NCBI RefSeq assembly: GCF_011602085.1
Contig: NZ_JAAONY010000004.1
Span: forward strand, 1-64,000
Origin: Pseudoteredinibacter isoporae
GTDB taxonomy: Bacteria > Pseudomonadota > Gammaproteobacteria > Pseudomonadales > Cellvibrionaceae
Direction: 5' to 3'
Length of the DNA: 64,000 bases
The notes beneath the pieces were generated by a model. It was not told the DNA's origin. It saw only the letters and a program-made list of their open reading frames with translations, and searched no databases. Made by a program: the position numbers and the translations under genes. This document shows, piece by piece, positions 37,035 to 47,696 of this stretch. The first letter of the stretch is position 1; every line of letters starts with the position of its first letter.

Positions 37035-39044
37035 TCAAGTAGAGGGGAGCGTAAAACTCTTTAGTAGGTGATTGAGATTGTTACTGTGTTGTTCAACCAA
37101 CTGTGCGGCCTCATCGGTTTCGCGCATATTGTTGATGGCCTTTTGGGTTTCGCCGCGAATCTGATCAATGCTCTCACTCATGTTTTTGGCTACAGCGTTT
37201 TGTTCCTCTGTTGCTGAAGCAATCTGTGTGTTCATCGAGCTGATAGTGCTGACAGAGTTAGTGATGTTTTGAAGAGAGGCGCTGGTACTTCCGGCACTTT
37301 CGACGCTTTCATTGGTTTGATCCTGGCCTTGCTTCATGACATTCACGGCCTCCAGTGCACCTCCTTTCAGTTTTTCCAAAAGGGCATTGATTTCTCCGGT
37401 GGAGTCTCGAGTGCGTCCTGCGAGGGTTCGGACTTCATCAGCGACGACGGCAAACCCTCGACCTTGTTCACCCGCACGTGCAGCTTCGATGGCGGCATTG
37501 AGTGCAAGCAGGTTGGTTTGTTCGGCAATATCATTAATGACCTGCACGATGGCGTCGACACCTTTGGTGTCTTCTTCAAGGGTTTCTATGGTGCTTGCTG
37601 CCCCCTCTATGCGTTCGGCCAGCATATTTATGGAGGACATGTTGTTTTCCATAATGCCGTATCCGTCACGGGATTCCTGGTCCGCTGAGTTGGCTGCGTC
37701 CGCTGCCATGGAGGCGCTTTGGGCCATGTTTTCGACGGTACGAAACATCTCGTCCATAGCTGTTACTACCTGCTCACTGATTCTTTCTTGGTTCTCCATG
37801 CCTTTATTGGTTCTCGTGGAGCTGTCGACCAGTTGCTCGGCCGCACAGGCGAGGTTGTTGCTGGTGTTTTGAACTTCGTTGAGCAAATTACGCAAGCTGC
37901 TTGCCATGCTGTTGGTGGCATTGGCTAGTTCAGTAAGCTCATCATTTCCATCCAGATGCAGGTCTTCAAAATCAAGATTGCCTTTCGCAATGCTTCGATT
38001 GACGTCCAAAATTTGTTGTATCTTACTGACAATGGTCTCGCTTAAACTGATGGCAATCCCTATGCCCAGTATCATTGCGAGGCCGGCGCCAATGGCCAAT
38101 GCGATCCGGGAAAAACTGATGTCATCGGCTAAGGCCTTAACATCGCTTTTCATCAGCGTGTTCTGGCTGTTGCGCATTGCGCATAGATTTTCTTGAATGG
38201 CGACTGCTCTCGGGGCGGCTTTACTGCCGAGCCAGTAGTTTGCGAGATTCCAATCACTTTTCTGTCGTGCGTTTATAATGATGTCTGCGCTGTCTTTAAA
38301 GCGTTTCCGGTTGTCCTGGTAGCGTTGCCAGCTTTCATGATTTTGCAGCTGATCCAAGGCTTGAAGCTCGTTGAATAGGACAGTGTTTTTCTGCCATTGT
38401 GTTTGAAAGGCATCAAGCTCAGCTTGTCCGCCGTTCTGTACGAAAGCGTGCAGATCCTGCAGGCTACGATACATGCTGTTCATACTGTCGCTGAGGAGCT
38501 TCTGTGTTTGTGATGTTTTACTCGACGGGATCGACTCTTGCAAAATCTGATTGAGAGCCTGGGTGCTGAGGGTGGCTGCGGGTTTGGAAACTTCACTGAG
38601 GGTTTTCAACGCCGGGATGTTCGCATCACTGTGGGCGATAGATTCAATTTCTTGTTGGGCCTGTCGGAACTCCTCAATGATTTCGTTCATCTCTTGAAGT
38701 CGCTTGATGTTGTTTGGATCGGTCCAGTTTTTGGAAAGCTGGTTCAGTTCGCTCATACTGCTGTCAATCAAGCTCCAACCTTGAGCCCGGTCAGCCATGA
38801 ACTTTTTTGCTTTGGCTGGGTCGTTCCCCAGAATCATATAGCCGCGCAAGCCAGCGAGTGTGATGTTAATGCCGTTGCTCAATTTGAGGCCGGCAATTAC
38901 CGTGGGCTTGCGCAGATTATTCAAGCGTGATTCGATATTGGAAATATCCTGAATGTTGTAAAACAAATAGCCGGATGTAAGCCCGGTCAATGCTAATAGC
39001 ACTGCAAATCCTGTAAGCAGTTTCGCGCGAATTGAAAGGCGCAT
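37035..39044 (-). CDS. Methyl-accepting chemotaxis protein, helical sensor type
   Basis: 669 residues. There is a membrane segment at about 10-28, then a long all-helical periplasmic sensor (about 30-305) of the size of the helical bimodular (HBM) class that binds organic acids in Pseudomonas. The second membrane segment is at about 310-330, then HAMP, and the signalling hairpin [37 protein letters not shown]. No C-terminal CheR pentapeptide is seen. The ligand is unknown. It lies between the peptidase pair and rnt. Confidence 0.93.
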   Translation of the reverse strand: MRLSIRAKLLTGFAVLLALTGLTSGYLFYNIQDISNIESRLNNLRKPTVIAGLKLSNGINITLAGLRGYMILGNDPAKAKKFMADRAQGWSLIDSSMSELNQLSKNWTDPNNIKRLQEMNEIIEEFRQAQQEIESIAHSDANIPALKTLSEVSKPAATLSTQALNQILQESIPSSKTSQTQKLLSDSMNSMYRSLQDLHAFVQNGGQAELDAFQTQWQKNTVLFNELQALDQLQNHESWQRYQDNRKRFKDSADIIINARQKSDWNLANYWLGSKAAPRAVAIQENLCAMRNSQNTLMKSDVKALADDISFSRIALAIGAGLAMILGIGIAISLSETIVSKIQQILDVNRSIAKGNLDFEDLHLDGNDELTELANATNSMASSLRNLLNEVQNTSNNLACAAEQLVDSSTRTNKGMENQERISEQVVTAMDEMFRTVENMAQSASMAADAANSADQESRDGYGIMENNMSSINMLAERIEGAASTIETLEEDTKGVDAIVQVINDIAEQTNLLALNAAIEAARAGEQGRGFAVVADEVRTLAGRTRDSTGEINALLEKLKGGALEAVNVMKQGQDQTNESVESAGSTSASLQNITNSVSTISSMNTQIASATEEQNAVAKNMSESIDQIRGETQKAINNMRETDEAAQLVEQHSNNLNHLLKSFTLPST

Positions 39045-39310
39045 GGTCTATCACCCCGATTTTATAAATAGTGTCGTATTAATCACTATAGGATGGCTTT
39101 CGGGAATGAACAAAAGTCAAATCAAAAGTTTTTTCTTGTCTGATCAATCTTCTAAACGATCTTGACACTTCTCTAAGTTGACGTGAAGTTGGCGGTCAGC
39201 TTGTCAAAAAATAATCGTCAGTGCTCTTGGATTTTTCTGATCGGAATGAGTAAGGGCTGAATAAAGAGATGGGGAGGCTTTGGTGGGCTTAGGTCAAATC
39301 AAAACGTTGA

Positions 39311-39334
39311 GCAAAGTCGCTCAGAGTGAGCGAC
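39311..39334 (-). terminator. Terminator of the pyrC-rnt unit
   Basis: A perfect 8-bp stem GTCGCTCA / TGAGCGAC with a 3-base loop, followed on the minus strand by TTTGCTC. It lies just after the rnt stop. Confidence 0.6.
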
Positions 39335-39354
39335 CATGATTCAATAGGGGCTGG

Positions 39355-40017
39355 CTAAGAATCTTCCGGTAACGGCCAGCCGCCCATATCTTTCCATTTG
39401 TTGACGATCAGGCAAAACAAGTCAGCCGTTTTTTCAGCGTCGTAAGCGGCACTGTGTGCTTGGCTGTTGCTGAATTCCATACCGGCGGCAACACAGGCTT
39501 TTGCAAGAACGGTTTGTCCGAATGCGAGTCCGGCCAGTGTGGCAGTGTCAAAGCAAGAGAAGGGGTGGAAAGGGTTACGTTTGATCTGGCAACGATCTGC
39601 AGCGGCATTGACAAAGCCCAAATCAAAATGAGCATTGTGAGCGACCATTACCGCGCGAGTGCATCCATTGGCCTTCACAGCTTTGCGAATCGAAGAAAAA
39701 ATTTCCGGCAGAGCAATCATTTCTGGTTGCGCATCGCGATCCGGGCTTGAGGGATCGATACCGGTAAAATCCAGTGCGGACTGCTCAATATTGGCGCCCT
39801 CGAATGGGTCGAGATGGCAGGCAAAGGTTTCGTCGCGATGCAATATGCCATCATCATCCATGCGCAGGGTGACCGCAGCAACTTCCAGCAGGGCGTCGGT
39901 GTGTGCGTTAAAGCCACCCGTCTCGACATCCACGATTACTGGCAAAAAGCCGCGAAAGCGTTGTGCAAAAAGCGTTTTAATTTCCGGTGTTTCTTCGGCC
40001 GGGCTCATGACTGCCAC
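39355..40017 (-). CDS. rnt: Ribonuclease T
   Basis: 220 residues. Catalytic DEDD-family motifs are present: [11 protein letters not shown] (ExoI), [12 protein letters not shown] (ExoII) and [14 protein letters not shown] (ExoIII with H and D). It trims 3' ends of tRNA and other stable RNAs. The GTG start at 40017 has AAGGAG 5 bases upstream and is favoured over ATG at 40008. It lies 27 bases downstream of pyrC, the same order as in Pseudomonas. Confidence 0.93.
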   Translation of the reverse strand: MAVMSPAEETPEIKTLFAQRFRGFLPVIVDVETGGFNAHTDALLEVAAVTLRMDDDGILHRDETFACHLDPFEGANIEQSALDFTGIDPSSPDRDAQPEMIALPEIFSSIRKAVKANGCTRAVMVAHNAHFDLGFVNAAADRCQIKRNPFHPFSCFDTATLAGLAFGQTVLAKACVAAGMEFSNSQAHSAAYDAEKTADLFCLIVNKWKDMGGWPLPEDS

Positions 40018-40044
40018 ACTTGCTCCTTAGTCAATCCGTATTTA

Positions 40045-41076
40045 TTAAGCTACACGCCAGCGTAGGGTTTCACCTGCACGCAGGGGCACGAGGTCACTGT
40101 CGCCAAAGTCCATACTGTCAGGCACAGTCCAGTCTTCACGAACCAGTGTAATGGTATCGTCATGGCGAGGCAGGCCGTAAAAGTCCGGACCAAAGTGGCT
40201 GGCAAAACCTTCCAGCTTATCCAGGGCGTTGGCGTCTTCAAAGGCTTCGGCGTACAGTTCGACTGCCGCGTAAGCGGTGTAGGCACCCGCGCAACCGCAG
40301 GCAGCTTCTTTCGCGTGCTTGGCGTGAGGGGCGGAATCGGTGCCGAGGAAGAATTTCGGGCTGCCACTGCACGCGGCGGCAATCAAAGCTTCCTGATGGC
40401 TTGAGCGCTTGAGAATCGGCAAGCAGTAATAGTGAGGTCGAATGCCACCGGCCAACATGTGGTTGCGGTTGTACAGCAAGTGGTGGGCGGTAATGGTGGC
40501 CGCCATATTATCGCCAGCCGCATTAACAAAGTCAGCCGCATCTTTGGTGGTGATATGTTCCAGAACCATTTTCAGTTCCGGGAAATCTTTATTCAGCTGC
40601 TGCAGGGTCGAGTCGATAAAGCGTTGCTCGCGATCAAAGATATCGATGCTGCTGTCGGTAACCTCGCCGTGCAGGCAGAAGCGAATGCTGTGTTCCTGCA
40701 TGGCGTCCAGTGCGGGGTAGACATTTTTGATGTCGGTTACACCGGAATCGGAATTGGTCGTGGCGCCGGCAGGATACAGTTTGCAGGCAACAACGCCGGC
40801 TTCTTTAGCGCGGGCGATGTCATCGGCGCTGGTGTTGTCGGTAAGATAAAGCACCATCAGTGGGTCGAAATTGGAGCCCTCAGGGCGAGCCGCCAGAATG
40901 CGTTCTTTATATGCCAGGGCTTGCTCAGCCTGAATAACCGGTGGAACCAGATTCGGCATGATGATTGCGCGCCCAAAATAGCGGGCGGCGTCGGGAACAG
41001 TATGCTCCAATGCTTGGCCGTCACGTAGATGGATGTGCCAGTCATCGGGGCGGCAAATGGTAAGGCTTTGGCTCAT
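40045..41076 (-). CDS. pyrC: Dihydroorotase
   Basis: 343 residues from ATG 41076 ([20 protein letters not shown]), which has AAAGGAA upstream; the longer frame to 41130 lacks a ribosome site. The metal-binding HIHLRDG, the [15 protein letters not shown] segment with the carbamylated lysine, the HGEV and EHITT histidines, and FLGTDSAPH are all present: class II dihydroorotase. It cyclises N-carbamoyl-aspartate in pyrimidine synthesis. It forms an operon with rnt. Confidence 0.96.
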   Translation of the reverse strand: MSQSLTICRPDDWHIHLRDGQALEHTVPDAARYFGRAIIMPNLVPPVIQAEQALAYKERILAARPEGSNFDPLMVLYLTDNTSADDIARAKEAGVVACKLYPAGATTNSDSGVTDIKNVYPALDAMQEHSIRFCLHGEVTDSSIDIFDREQRFIDSTLQQLNKDFPELKMVLEHITTKDAADFVNAAGDNMAATITAHHLLYNRNHMLAGGIRPHYYCLPILKRSSHQEALIAAACSGSPKFFLGTDSAPHAKHAKEAACGCAGAYTAYAAVELYAEAFEDANALDKLEGFASHFGPDFYGLPRHDDTITLVREDWTVPDSMDFGDSDLVPLRAGETLRWRVA

Positions 41077-41276
41077 GCAGGTTCCTTTGTTGCTCTCGTG
41101 TTTACTATCGGGCTGAATCGGGTCTAGCAAATGGCAGTAATGTCTGCTCTGTGACGCGGCATCCTACCAAAATCAAGGCTAAAGCACATTAGCTAGATGC
41201 CGATAATCTTAGTCGAAGGCGCCGAAATTCGGTTATTTGAGTGCATTTTACGAAGTTAGCTTGTGAGGGCAGGGTT

Positions 41277-42206
41277 ATGACGAGGCAGCAGTTGAAAATC
41301 ATGCGCCGCTTGGATCTCGGTTTGCCTGCATTGTGTCTGTTGATGTTTCTCTGTTTTCTCCTGGTAGGCAGGGCTGAAGCCATGCGCTATGAGGCGGGCT
41401 TCGATAAGGCCAACTGGGAGAGCGAATCCTCCATTTTTGAATGTCGCATGAGTCAGATGGTGCCAGACTATGGTCAGGTGGTGTTCTATCGACGTGCCGG
41501 CGAGAAGCAGCAGTTTTTCCTCGATACCAAAACCATATTTTTCAAGCGTGGTCGAGGTGCGTTGCAAATTACGGGGCCGGTGTGGAAGCCAAGATCGCCC
41601 GTTCAAAATCTGGGTTATATCGATGTGGTGGAGTCCAAGCGGCCGGTCACTTTAGGGCCCAAACTGTCTGAGCGCATTATGTCGGAGCTAGGGAAGGGGC
41701 AGCAGGTGGTGATTACCCGCAAACCTTGGTACGGCGCCAACGAATCCCTCTCGGTGGCCTTTAATTCCCTGAATTACCGCCCCGTTTACGATAACTATTT
41801 AAGTTGTGTTGCCGGGCTGCTGCCGGTTAATTTTGACCAGGTTGAAAGAACCACGCTGCATTTTGGTGGTTCCAAAGAAACCCTGAGTAAGCAGCAAAGG
41901 GCCTCTCTGGATCGCATTGTGATTTACGCCAAGGCTGACAATGAAGTCACCACCTATTACGTGGATGGTCATACCGACAGTCGCGGTATTATGGCGGAAA
42001 ACCTTGAGCTATCGAAAAAGCGGGCTGAGCAAGTCGCTGATTACTTGCTGCGTGCAGGTTTGGATAAAAATAAGATTCAGGTTCGCTGGCACGGTGAGCG
42101 CTACCCGGTGGCCTCCAATCGCAGTCCCAAAGGACGTGCTGCAAATCGGCGGGTGACGGTGAGGCTTGAAAAAGGCGAGCCTTCCATGGATGTGGCATCT
42201 CGTTGA
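41277..42206 (+). CDS. motY: Sodium-type flagellar motor protein MotY
   Basis: 309 residues. The N-terminal signal-anchor is at about 15-35 (LCLLMFLCFLLVGRAEA). A MotY-specific beta domain (about 35-170) follows, with GPVWKPRSPV and YRPVYDNYLSC. The OmpA-like peptidoglycan-binding domain (about 190-295) has YVDGHTDSRG and RGRAANRRV-like motifs. MotY belongs to the T-ring of the flagellar stator. It is divergent from pyrC, exactly as in Pseudomonas. ATG 41277 has AGGG upstream; the earlier GTG at 41241 has no support. Confidence 0.92.
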   Translation: MTRQQLKIMRRLDLGLPALCLLMFLCFLLVGRAEAMRYEAGFDKANWESESSIFECRMSQMVPDYGQVVFYRRAGEKQQFFLDTKTIFFKRGRGALQITGPVWKPRSPVQNLGYIDVVESKRPVTLGPKLSERIMSELGKGQQVVITRKPWYGANESLSVAFNSLNYRPVYDNYLSCVAGLLPVNFDQVERTTLHFGGSKETLSKQQRASLDRIVIYAKADNEVTTYYVDGHTDSRGIMAENLELSKKRAEQVADYLLRAGLDKNKIQVRWHGERYPVASNRSPKGRAANRRVTVRLEKGEPSMDVASR

Positions 42207-42596
42207 TGCTCGAACGCTTCGTTTCAATAAGTTTCGTGAATATTGTCTATTTGTTGTAATAGGAGCAAACGGGTTTCTGTGATGCAAAGCCTGTAATATA
42301 GCTTCTCCAGTATCGTTATCCACCGATACTATCCCATTTGTAGTAGAAGTTTTGCCCTAAAGTGTAGGGATATTTCTGTGAAATATTTATCCTCCTATGT
42401 ATAATACGTGCGCCAAATTTTAGGTGTGAAAATCAGTTTTTGTCTATTTTTAGACCACAAGCTGGCCTGGCAGCCTAGAATGAATGCTGCACAATGAAAT
42501 GGCGACCAACAGCCATCCGCCCCAGAAAACAAAGCGGGGCAATAATGGGCTTTGCTTAGAAAAGTCCGAGTTATTGATCCATAGCGGGAGACAATT
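42207..42596. other. Gap between motY and argG
   Basis: 390 bases with no ORF of note. A good -10 hexamer TATAAT (42400-42405) is present for argG, but no matching -35. No clear ArgR site and no terminator for motY were seen. Confidence 0.4.
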
Positions 42597-43820
42597 ATGT
42601 CCTCAGTAAAAAAAGTTGTGTTGGCCTATTCCGGTGGTTTGGATACGTCGGTCATCGTTCGTTGGTTGCAAGAGACCTATAACTGTGAGGTTGTAACCTT
42701 CACAGCCGATATCGGCCAGGGCGAAGAGGTAGAGCCAGCGCGCGCCAAAGCTGAAGCGCTGGGCGTGAAAGAAATCTATATTGATGACCTGCGCGAAGAG
42801 TTTGCCCGCGATTTCGTCTTCCCTATGTTCCGCGCCAACACCATCTATGAAGGTGAGTACCTGTTGGGCACGTCCATTGCCCGCCCGCTGATTGCCAAGC
42901 GACTGATTGAAATTGCCAATGAGACCGGCGCCGATGCGATTTCCCACGGTGCGACGGGTAAAGGTAATGATCAGGTGCGCTTCGAGCTGGGTGCCTACGC
43001 GCTGAAGCCGGGCATTCAGGTGATTGCCCCGTGGCGTGAGTGGGATCTGACCTCCCGCGAAACCCTGATGAAATACTGTGAAGATCACAACATCCCGGTT
43101 GACTTCGCCAGCAGCAAAAAGAAATCCCCTTACTCAATGGATGCCAACCTGCTGCACATCTCTTATGAAGGCGGCAATCTGGAAGATCCATGGTGGGAGG
43201 CCAATGACGCCGAAATGTGGCGTTGGAGCGTTTCCCCGGAAGAGGCTCCTGATGAGCCTACCTATCTGGAATTAACCTACGAGAAAGGCGACATCGTTGC
43301 CATCAATGGTGAGGCCATGAGCCCGGCCACCGTATTGGAATACCTGAACAAGGTTGGTGGCGAGAATGGCGTGGGTCGTCTGGATATTGTTGAAAACCGC
43401 TATGTCGGCATGAAGTCTCGAGGTTGTTACGAAACTCCCGGCGGCACCATCATGCTGAAAGCACACCGTGGTATCGAGTCCCTGACCCTGGATCGCGAAG
43501 CGGCCCATCTGAAAGATGAGCTGATGCCCAAGTATGCAGAATTGATTTACAACGGTTACTGGTGGAGCCCTGAGCGTAAGATGCTGCAGGCGGCCATTGA
43601 TGAGTCTCAGCAGCACGTAAATGGTGATGTACGCGTAAAACTGTACAAAGGCAGCGTATCGGTAGTTGGCCGCCGTAGCGCAGACAGTCTGTTTGATGAG
43701 GCGATTGCGACCTTTGAAGATGATGCAGGCGCCTATGACCAGAAAGATGCTGAGGGCTTTATTCGCTTAAATTCTCTGCGTTTACGAATTGCGGCCGATA
43801 AAGGTCGAAATAACTTATAA
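42597..43820 (+). CDS. argG: Argininosuccinate synthase
   Basis: 407 residues, the usual length. The ATP-binding P-loop-like motif YSGGLDTS is at the N-terminus, followed by DIGQGEE and [16 protein letters not shown], the citrulline and aspartate site. It joins citrulline and aspartate in arginine synthesis, using the product of ArgF. It is monocistronic here and followed by 277 bases before the cbb3 oxidase operon. Confidence 0.97.
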   Translation: MSSVKKVVLAYSGGLDTSVIVRWLQETYNCEVVTFTADIGQGEEVEPARAKAEALGVKEIYIDDLREEFARDFVFPMFRANTIYEGEYLLGTSIARPLIAKRLIEIANETGADAISHGATGKGNDQVRFELGAYALKPGIQVIAPWREWDLTSRETLMKYCEDHNIPVDFASSKKKSPYSMDANLLHISYEGGNLEDPWWEANDAEMWRWSVSPEEAPDEPTYLELTYEKGDIVAINGEAMSPATVLEYLNKVGGENGVGRLDIVENRYVGMKSRGCYETPGGTIMLKAHRGIESLTLDREAAHLKDELMPKYAELIYNGYWWSPERKMLQAAIDESQQHVNGDVRVKLYKGSVSVVGRRSADSLFDEAIATFEDDAGAYDQKDAEGFIRLNSLRLRIAADKGRNNL

Positions 43821-43932
43821 AAGCTGGCAACAGCGAATAATTAGCCCATACTCCATGGACGGAATGGGATAGACCGCATTTAGCCTGCATGTCATATAGG
43901 AAGAAATTTGCTCTGCCGGCTGCTGGTCTTTG

Positions 43933-43974
43933 TTGATCGTAATCAAGTGATATAAACCTGACATCGTAGATAAT
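43933..43974 (+). promoter_or_regulatory. FNR/Anr site and promoter of ccoNOQP
   Basis: The perfect FNR box TTGAT-CGTA-ATCAA is at 43933-43946. A -10 element GATAAT is at 43969-43974. The box is therefore centred near -41.5 from the predicted start (about 43981), the exact geometry of class II FNR activation. Confidence 0.85.
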
Positions 43975-44097
43975 TTGCGGTGCATTGGGGTAATTAAAGA
44001 AGTATCCAGTGACAGCCTGAGTCCCACCGCGGTGAAACAGGACGTTGTTTGATCAAAAAAGAATCCTCAATTCTTAAAATCAATTAGGAAAGTCGCT

Positions 44098-45540
44098 ATG
44101 AGTAGTAACTTGGCAACCGCTGGTGAACAGCCGGCATACAACTACGATATAGTACGTAAATTCGCCGTGATGACCGTCGTTTGGGGCGTGGTCGGAATGT
44201 CGGTGGGCGTACTGATCGCGTCGCAGCTAGCCTGGCCGCAACTGAATGACATTATGCAACCGTTTACGCACTTTGGTCGCTTGCGTCCTCTGCACACCAA
44301 TGCGGTTATTTTTGCATTTGGTGGCTGTGCTCTGTTTGCAACCTCTTACTATGTGGTACAGCGTACCTGTCAGACACCGCTTTGGGGTGGTTTTCTGGTG
44401 CCGTTTACCTTCTGGGGGTGGCAACTGGTGATCGTACTGGCGGCCGTGACGCTGCCACTGGGTTTAACTTCTTCGAAAGAATACGCTGAGCTGGAATGGC
44501 CCATTGATATCCTGATTACTCTGGTCTGGGTGTCTTACGGTATTGTGTTCTTTGGTACGGTTATTAAACGAAAAACCTCGCACATCTATGTGGCGAACTG
44601 GTTCTTCGGTGCCTTTATCCTGACCGTCGCGATTCTGCACGTGGTGAACTCGGCGGCAATCCCGGTTACTCTGACCAAGTCTTATTCTGCCTATGCCGGC
44701 GCCATGGATGCGATGATCCAGTGGTGGTACGGTCACAATGCGGTAGGTTTCTTCCTGACTGCGGGCTTCCTGGGCATCATGTACTACTTCGTACCGAAGC
44801 AGGCTGAACGTCCGGTATACTCATATCGTCTTTCCATCATCCACTTCTGGGCATTGATTTCCCTGTACATCTGGGCGGGTCCACACCACCTGCATTACAC
44901 CGCATTGCCGGATTGGACTCAGGGTGTTGGTATGGTGATGTCTCTGATCCTGTTGGCCCCATCCTGGGGTGGTATGATCAACGGCATCATGACGCTGTCT
45001 GGCGCATGGCACAAACTGCGCACGGACCCAACTCTGCGCTTCCTGGTGGTTTCTCTGTCTTTCTACGGTATGTCTACCTTCGAAGGCCCGATGATGTCCA
45101 TCAAGACTGTAAACGCTTTGTCTCACTACACCGACTGGACAATTGGTCACGTACACTCCGGTGCGCTTGGCTGGGTTGCCATGGTATCAATTGGTGCTCT
45201 GTATCACCTGATTCCAGCTCTGCTGGGTCGTAAGGATATGTGGAGCGTTAAGCTGGTGAACATGCACTTCTGGATGGCCACCATCGGTACCGTTCTGTAC
45301 ATCGCCTCCATGTGGGTGAACGGCATTATGCAAGGTTTGATGTGGCGAGCGTTCAACGCCGACGGCACCTTGACTTACAGCTTCGTTGAATCTGTAGAAG
45401 CCAGTTACCCAGGTCACTATGTCCGTGTATTGGGTGGCTTTATCTTCCTGCTCGGCATGTTTTTTATGGCGTACAACACCTACCGCACATTCCAAGCTGA
45501 ATCTGAAAATGCTACGGCTGCACAGCCTCAGTCAGCGTAA
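44098..45540 (+). CDS. ccoN: cbb3-type cytochrome c oxidase subunit I
   Basis: 480 residues with about 12 membrane segments. The conserved haem and copper histidines are in [14 protein letters not shown] (low-spin haem), [11 protein letters not shown] (CuB site), GPHHLHYT (CuB) and [11 protein letters not shown] (haems). It is the catalytic subunit of the high-affinity proton-pumping oxidase. It is first in the ccoNOQP operon, with an FNR/Anr site upstream. Confidence 0.98.
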   Translation: MSSNLATAGEQPAYNYDIVRKFAVMTVVWGVVGMSVGVLIASQLAWPQLNDIMQPFTHFGRLRPLHTNAVIFAFGGCALFATSYYVVQRTCQTPLWGGFLVPFTFWGWQLVIVLAAVTLPLGLTSSKEYAELEWPIDILITLVWVSYGIVFFGTVIKRKTSHIYVANWFFGAFILTVAILHVVNSAAIPVTLTKSYSAYAGAMDAMIQWWYGHNAVGFFLTAGFLGIMYYFVPKQAERPVYSYRLSIIHFWALISLYIWAGPHHLHYTALPDWTQGVGMVMSLILLAPSWGGMINGIMTLSGAWHKLRTDPTLRFLVVSLSFYGMSTFEGPMMSIKTVNALSHYTDWTIGHVHSGALGWVAMVSIGALYHLIPALLGRKDMWSVKLVNMHFWMATIGTVLYIASMWVNGIMQGLMWRAFNADGTLTYSFVESVEASYPGHYVRVLGGFIFLLGMFFMAYNTYRTFQAESENATAAQPQSA

Positions 45541-45558
45541 GGTAGAGGAGAGATAACC

Positions 45559-46170
45559 GTGAAGAATCACGATAAAGTAGAAAAGAATATCGGCCTGATG
45601 ATGATCCTGATGGTTGTAGCCATCAGTTTCGGTGCGCTGGTTGAAATCGTGCCTCAGTTCTTTAACAAAGCAACCACTGAGCCGATTGAAGGCCTGAAGC
45701 CTTACACTGCCTTGCAACTGGAAGGTCGTGACATTTACATCCGCGAAGGTTGTAACGTATGTCACTCCCAGATGGTTCGTCCATTCCGTTCTGAAACCGA
45801 GCGTTATGGTCACTACTCAGTTGCCGGTGAGTCGGTTTACGATCACCCATTCCTGTGGGGCTCCAAGCGTACCGGTCCGGACTTGGCCCGTGTAGGCGGC
45901 CGCTACTCGGATGAGTGGCACCGTGCACACCTGTATAACCCACGAAATGTAGTACCTGAATCCAATATGCCTGCTTTCCCTTGGCTGTTTGACAATGTGT
46001 TAGATCACAAAGTTACTCCCAAAAAAATGGAAGCACTGCGTAGCTTGGGCGTTCCTTACACCGATGCAGATATTGCGGGTGCTGAGGAAGCTGTAAAAGG
46101 CAAAACCGAAATTCAAGCTTTGGTTGCCTATTTGCAGAACCTGGGTTTGTTGTTGAAACAGAAGCGTTAA
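45559..46170 (+). CDS. ccoO: cbb3 oxidase monohaem subunit
   Basis: 203 residues, GTG start at 45559 with GAGGAGAG upstream. There is an N-terminal anchor (about 12-30) and the haem c motif CNVCH in [17 protein letters not shown]. The axial methionine lies in SNMPAFPWL. It passes electrons from CcoP to CcoN. Confidence 0.97.
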   Translation: MKNHDKVEKNIGLMMILMVVAISFGALVEIVPQFFNKATTEPIEGLKPYTALQLEGRDIYIREGCNVCHSQMVRPFRSETERYGHYSVAGESVYDHPFLWGSKRTGPDLARVGGRYSDEWHRAHLYNPRNVVPESNMPAFPWLFDNVLDHKVTPKKMEALRSLGVPYTDADIAGAEEAVKGKTEIQALVAYLQNLGLLLKQKR

Positions 46171-46187
46171 TCACTGGGTAAAGCGTT

Positions 46188-46379
46188 ATGGATATTAACG
46201 ATTGGCGTGGCATTTCAACGGTCTTTTTAATGATTGCTTTTATCGCGACCTGGATTTGGTTGTGGAGCAGCAAGCGCAAAAAAGGCTTTGACGAAGCTGC
46301 AAACTTACCGTTTGCCGATGAAGATGAGCATCAGCAATCGGCGACAGAAAAAGACGCTCGTTCCAGCAACGCTGAATAA
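46188..46379 (+). CDS. ccoQ: cbb3 oxidase small subunit
   Basis: 63 residues, one membrane segment (about 10-27, STVFLMIAFIATWIWLW), and a charged acidic tail. Its size and place between ccoO and ccoP identify it. It stabilises the oxidase complex. Confidence 0.93.
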   Translation: MDINDWRGISTVFLMIAFIATWIWLWSSKRKKGFDEAANLPFADEDEHQQSATEKDARSSNAE

Positions 46380-46391
46380 AGGTATTTAATT

Positions 46392-47288
46392 ATGTTGACT
46401 ACATTTTGGAGTTGGTGGGTAATTTTATTAACCTTGACCAACTTAGTTTTGATCTGCTGGGTTTTGTTCGCGAACAAGAAAGTTGCCGTGAACGATGATG
46501 ATGACCCGGAAAACGAAACCACTGGCCACGTTTACGATGGTATTGAGGAATACGATAACCCTCTGCCAAAGTGGTGGTTCCAGATGTTCGTTATCACTCT
46601 GATCTTTGGTGCTATTTACTTTGCTCTTTACCCGGCACTGGGTAACTGGAAAGGTTTCCTGGGCTGGACCTCTATTGGTCAGTGGGAAGCTGAAGTTGAA
46701 AAAGCCAATGTGAAGTACTCCGAGACCTTCGGTCAGTATCAGGACATGTCTATTGAAGACATTGCTGCTGATCCCAAGGCGATGAAAATCGGTACTCGTT
46801 TATTCTCCAACAACTGCGCAGTGTGTCACGGTGCAGACGGTGGCGGTAACGTGGGCTTCCCGAACCTGACCGACAAGGATTGGTTGTACGGTGGCTCGCC
46901 CGCTGAAATTGAAATGAGTATTACCCACGGTCGTAACGGTGCAATGCCACCTTGGGGTGATGTGATTGGCGAAGACGGTGTTGTTGCGGTTGCTGAATAC
47001 GTTCTGAAAATGTCCGGTCAGGAACACGATGCCAGCAAACTCGAAAAGGGTGAGCAGGTTTACAACACTACTTGTGTGGCCTGTCACGGTGCAGATGGCA
47101 AAGGTAACATCATGCTGGGTGCGCCGAACTTGACGGACAGCATCTGGTTGTACGAAGGCACAGGTGAGGGCATTCGTCACTCCGTGCGTAACGGTCGTGC
47201 GAACGTGATGCCAGCTCAGGCTGACAAACTGCGTGCGGACAAGATTCGTATGCTGACGGCCTATGTTTACAGCTTGTCACAAGAATAA
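46392..47288 (+). CDS. ccoP: cbb3 oxidase dihaem subunit
   Basis: 298 residues. The N-terminal half carries two membrane segments and the DGIEEYDNPLPKWW motif. Two haem c motifs, CAVCH and CVACH, each followed by GAD, lie in the periplasmic part. It accepts electrons from soluble cytochromes. It is last in the operon and followed by a terminator. Confidence 0.97.
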   Translation: MLTTFWSWWVILLTLTNLVLICWVLFANKKVAVNDDDDPENETTGHVYDGIEEYDNPLPKWWFQMFVITLIFGAIYFALYPALGNWKGFLGWTSIGQWEAEVEKANVKYSETFGQYQDMSIEDIAADPKAMKIGTRLFSNNCAVCHGADGGGNVGFPNLTDKDWLYGGSPAEIEMSITHGRNGAMPPWGDVIGEDGVVAVAEYVLKMSGQEHDASKLEKGEQVYNTTCVACHGADGKGNIMLGAPNLTDSIWLYEGTGEGIRHSVRNGRANVMPAQADKLRADKIRMLTAYVYSLSQE

Positions 47289-47312
47289 ACGTCTTAGTCG
47301 ATAAGCGACCCG

Positions 47313-47346
47313 AACGCCACCCTGAGTGATCAGTGTGGCGTTTTTT
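47313..47346 (+). terminator. ccoNOQP terminator
   Basis: Stem AACGCCAC...GTGGCGTT with an inner CTGA/TCAG pairing, then TTTTT. Confidence 0.88.
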
Positions 47347-47422
47347 GTATCTGGAATAACTCAGTTAAACCGCAAGCTTGCCGATAGCGTAACAATAGCG
47401 GGGGAAAGGATTCAGGCTTTAC

Positions 47423-47436
47423 TTGATCCAGTGCAA
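47423..47436 (+). promoter_or_regulatory. FNR-like half site upstream of ccoG
   Basis: TTGAT-CCAG-TGCAA: the left arm is perfect and the right arm keeps 3 of 5. The flanking ACTTGATCCAG is identical to the site before ccoH. The -10 spacing is less clear than for the other two. The 408-base gap between ccoP and ccoG holds no ORF. Confidence 0.45.
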
Positions 47437-47696
47437 GCAAATGAGTGTATATAAGCTAGTGTTAAAGTACCAAAAGGTTTAACATTCGCGCCATAAAGTT
47501 TGTGGCTATGGCCAGGAGAAAAGGCCCGTACACAGAGCTTTCAAGATGGTGTCATTTCTACCAACCTTGGCGTCGAGCCGGACGGTCAGGGCACAAGAAC
47601 CGCTAAAGCGGCACGAGCGAATGATGATAAGCATGTAAAAAACATGCGACAGCCGTGATACCCGGATAAACTGGGTAAATCTGAAGAGGTCTCGTT

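Noticed and set aside
42318-42326. TTATCCACC before argG as a DnaA box
   Set aside because: One mismatch at a conserved position and no second box or biological link.
44048-44058. TTTGATCAAAA near ccoN as a second FNR site
   Set aside because: The arms lack the four-base spacer of an FNR site.
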